Origin: Candidatus Methanophagales archaeon
GTDB lineage: Archaea; Halobacteriota; Syntropharchaeia; Alkanophagales; Methanospirareceae
Length of the DNA stretch: 5,702 bases
Reading direction: 5' to 3'
NCBI GenBank assembly: GCA_030621535.1
Contig: JAUXHM010000077.1
Location: 1 to 5,702, forward strand
Made by a program: the position numbers and the translations under genes
Notes under the pieces: model-generated
Seen by the model: only the letters and a program-made list of their open reading frames with translations
What the model was told of the DNA's origin: nothing
The model's database searches: none
Shown here: piece after piece, positions 4,181 through 5,702 of the stretch
Layout of the letters: the number at the start of each line of letters is the position of its first letter
Position numbering within the stretch: the stretch's first letter is position 1

Positions 4181-5545
4181 ATGCCCGCGAAAAAAGATAA
4201 GCCAAAAACAACAAAAAAAGAAGGGGTAACTATTGTCTCTAGTTTCGGCACATCTTTTACACCTTCCGAAGTGACAGCAGACGTATTAAACGACTATCTG
4301 GACAACAATAACTGGTGTATCGGGCTCACACAAAAGCAGAAGAACCTCATCTTCACAGACAAATTCACTATCGAAATTCTCGATCCGGAAGGGGAAGCAG
4401 ACTCAGAATTAGCGCAAAAGATAACGAACATGTGCGAAGATGTACGCATGTGGGCTATGATGCAGCTCGGCTATGCAGACGGCATCTTCGGGTACGGTAT
4501 AGGCGTCTATAACCAGGTTTGGGGTTACGACGGCTCTGAATATAGGCTACAAGACCTACGTTATTTACCGGCTTACACTTTCAGACAACCTGGCTCAACT
4601 CAAACATTAACATATTCAGAGCTTTTACCCGGTATCACTCTTAGCGACAAAAAACAAATAGAATTTCACCAGACAAATGATTCAGGACAAACAGACCATT
4701 TGAAAACAGAAAACCTGTTCTGGATAAAAGACCCTTCAATAGCAGCTCTAACCGGTCGGAGTATCATAAAACCGATAATCCCGATAATTGAAATGCTGAA
4801 ATACGCATGGGCAACTGAGACACAGCATATGAACCGTGTCGGTGCTCCAATTATTTTTATCACAATAGACCAGCCACAGCCAGCATCCGCACGAACAGAT
4901 GGCGTCTCCGATGAAGATTACGCATTAGGGCTTTTAGAAAACTGGGGCAAGGATACCGGTTTTTTATTGCGTGAAAATATGACTAAAACTGAATTGAATC
5001 TCACAGATAATGCCAACAATCTCGAAGTAATTAAAGCTTTAAATGCAATGATTGTTGATTATATGTCCCCGATTTCTTTCATTTCAGGAGAAGGGCAATC
5101 GCTTGGCGATTCTAGCAAGTCACGCGAAAGTTTTTTCTATAAATACATCAAAGGAATCCATACGTGGCACGAAGATCAGTGGGAACGTATCCCTCAAATG
5201 TACCTAGATAAAAACGGTTACGAAGGCTATATCGCGAATATGCACATCCCTTCACCTTCAGTAGACCGCAGCGAGATAGAATTAAAACAAGCAGAAGCCG
5301 CTATTAACAGCCCGGAACCGATATTATCGAAAAACGAAATCCGGGAACGTCTGGGCGCAAAGACGCTTGATAAACCCGGTTTAAAAGAGTTAGCGGACGA
5401 GTTTGCATGTGCACCAGCTCAACCCTCAACAGGGTTCGAGAGCAATATCTCGTCTCTTGAACGAACGTTGCAGAGAAAGTTACAGGCAGTAGAGGAAAAA
5501 TTTGCAGCGGACGTTTTAAAAGCTTTGGAACATGAAGAAGAATGA
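4181..5545 (+). CDS. Portal protein
   Basis: The portal forms the dodecameric ring at one capsid vertex through which TerL pumps DNA and to which the tail attaches. The 454-residue length and arrangement fit SPP1/HK97-type portals. A basic disordered N-terminus (1-16) is followed by a helical region with MWAMMQLGYADGIFGYGIG (90-108), a beta-rich wing with RYLPAYTFRQPG (127-138), and the diagnostic segment GRSIIKPIIPIIEMLKYAW (192-210) leading to VGAPIIFI (220-227). Then come the stem/clip region and GEGQSLGDSSKSRESFFYKYIKGIHTWHEDQW (303-334), typical of the helix that lines the tunnel. The C-terminus (358-454) is helical, with a likely coiled coil at 422-452. The gene is intact. The ATG at 4181 fits a leaderless start. 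The last codon overlaps the next gene by ATGA. Confidence 0.85.
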   Translation: MPAKKDKPKTTKKEGVTIVSSFGTSFTPSEVTADVLNDYLDNNNWCIGLTQKQKNLIFTDKFTIEILDPEGEADSELAQKITNMCEDVRMWAMMQLGYADGIFGYGIGVYNQVWGYDGSEYRLQDLRYLPAYTFRQPGSTQTLTYSELLPGITLSDKKQIEFHQTNDSGQTDHLKTENLFWIKDPSIAALTGRSIIKPIIPIIEMLKYAWATETQHMNRVGAPIIFITIDQPQPASARTDGVSDEDYALGLLENWGKDTGFLLRENMTKTELNLTDNANNLEVIKALNAMIVDYMSPISFISGEGQSLGDSSKSRESFFYKYIKGIHTWHEDQWERIPQMYLDKNGYEGYIANMHIPSPSVDRSEIELKQAEAAINSPEPILSKNEIRERLGAKTLDKPGLKELADEFACAPAQPSTGFESNISSLERTLQRKLQAVEEKFAADVLKALEHEEE

Positions 5546-5702
5546 AAACCAAAACGCAGCGGGCTTTGGACGCCGCCCTAGACAAACGGCAAAAGAGAAT
5601 AACGGATATTTTAGTAAAAGATTCAATACTCTCGTATAAAGAAGGCGACCTGGCAGCGTATAAGAAACTAAACATAGAATCTTCATTCAAGCAGGTACAC
5701 AA
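5542..5702 (+). CDS. 5' part of the gene after portal, possibly MuF-like head protein
   Basis: ATG 5542 shares ATGA with the portal stop and opens a frame that stays open to the end of the window (53 full codons). The product begins MKTKTQRALDAALDKRQKRI and is strongly helical and charged (Lys, Asp, Leu). Only this N-terminal part is visible, so no domain can be assigned. Genes in this place usually encode a MuF/SPP1 gp7-like head morphogenesis protein, or a scaffold/protease; that is synteny and not sequence evidence. Translation is probably coupled to portal. Confidence 0.6.
   Translation, partial: MKTKTQRALDAALDKRQKRITDILVKDSILSYKEGDLAAYKKLNIESSFKQVH

Overview
The window reads as part of the packaging and head module of an archaeal tailed virus or provirus (Caudoviricetes type). 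The viral assignment rests on a recognisable small terminase, large terminase and portal protein, all on the + strand in the usual order. The archaeal assignment rests on the promoters. Several intergenic gaps hold a T/A element of the form CTTTATA(T/A) about 28-32 bases upstream of a start codon, which is the archaeal TATA-box geometry for leaderless or nearly leaderless mRNA. No bacterial -35/-10 pair was seen in those gaps. The host cannot be named from this sequence; a methanogen- or ANME-like euryarchaeon is a reasonable guess only.

Layout. Positions 1-160 are the 3' end of a gene whose product ends in a CxxC zinc-knuckle tail. terS (196-708) follows from its own leaderless promoter. Next comes an inserted-looking segment of about 0.8 kb: a promoter at 711-718, a GC-rich leader able to form competing hairpins, a NUMOD3/HNH endonuclease gene split by a one-base frameshift, another promoter at 1455-1461, and a decayed second copy of the terS 3' end that runs into the start of terL. 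terL (1574-2881) carries both the ATPase and nuclease motifs. A promoter at 2914-2921 then drives a tightly overlapping run of six small genes (2997-4147), one of them ribbon-helix-helix-like. The portal gene (4181-5545) has its own leaderless promoter and overlaps by ATGA with the next gene, which runs off the window and sits where a MuF-like head protein is often found.

How it works together. TerS recognises viral DNA, TerL cuts it and pumps it, and the portal is the channel at the capsid vertex. The small genes between TerL and portal are unidentified; the RHH-like one could autoregulate the operon, and a 12-bp dyad lies at the predicted transcription start.

The most interesting signal is at the terS/terL junction. 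The intact terS ends in IKSVRDLPDKN, and a second reading frame just before terL encodes IKTVKDLPDKN, with most differences at third codon positions. This suggests that an HNH homing-type element arrived together with a replacement terS 3' end and left the original end behind as a relic.
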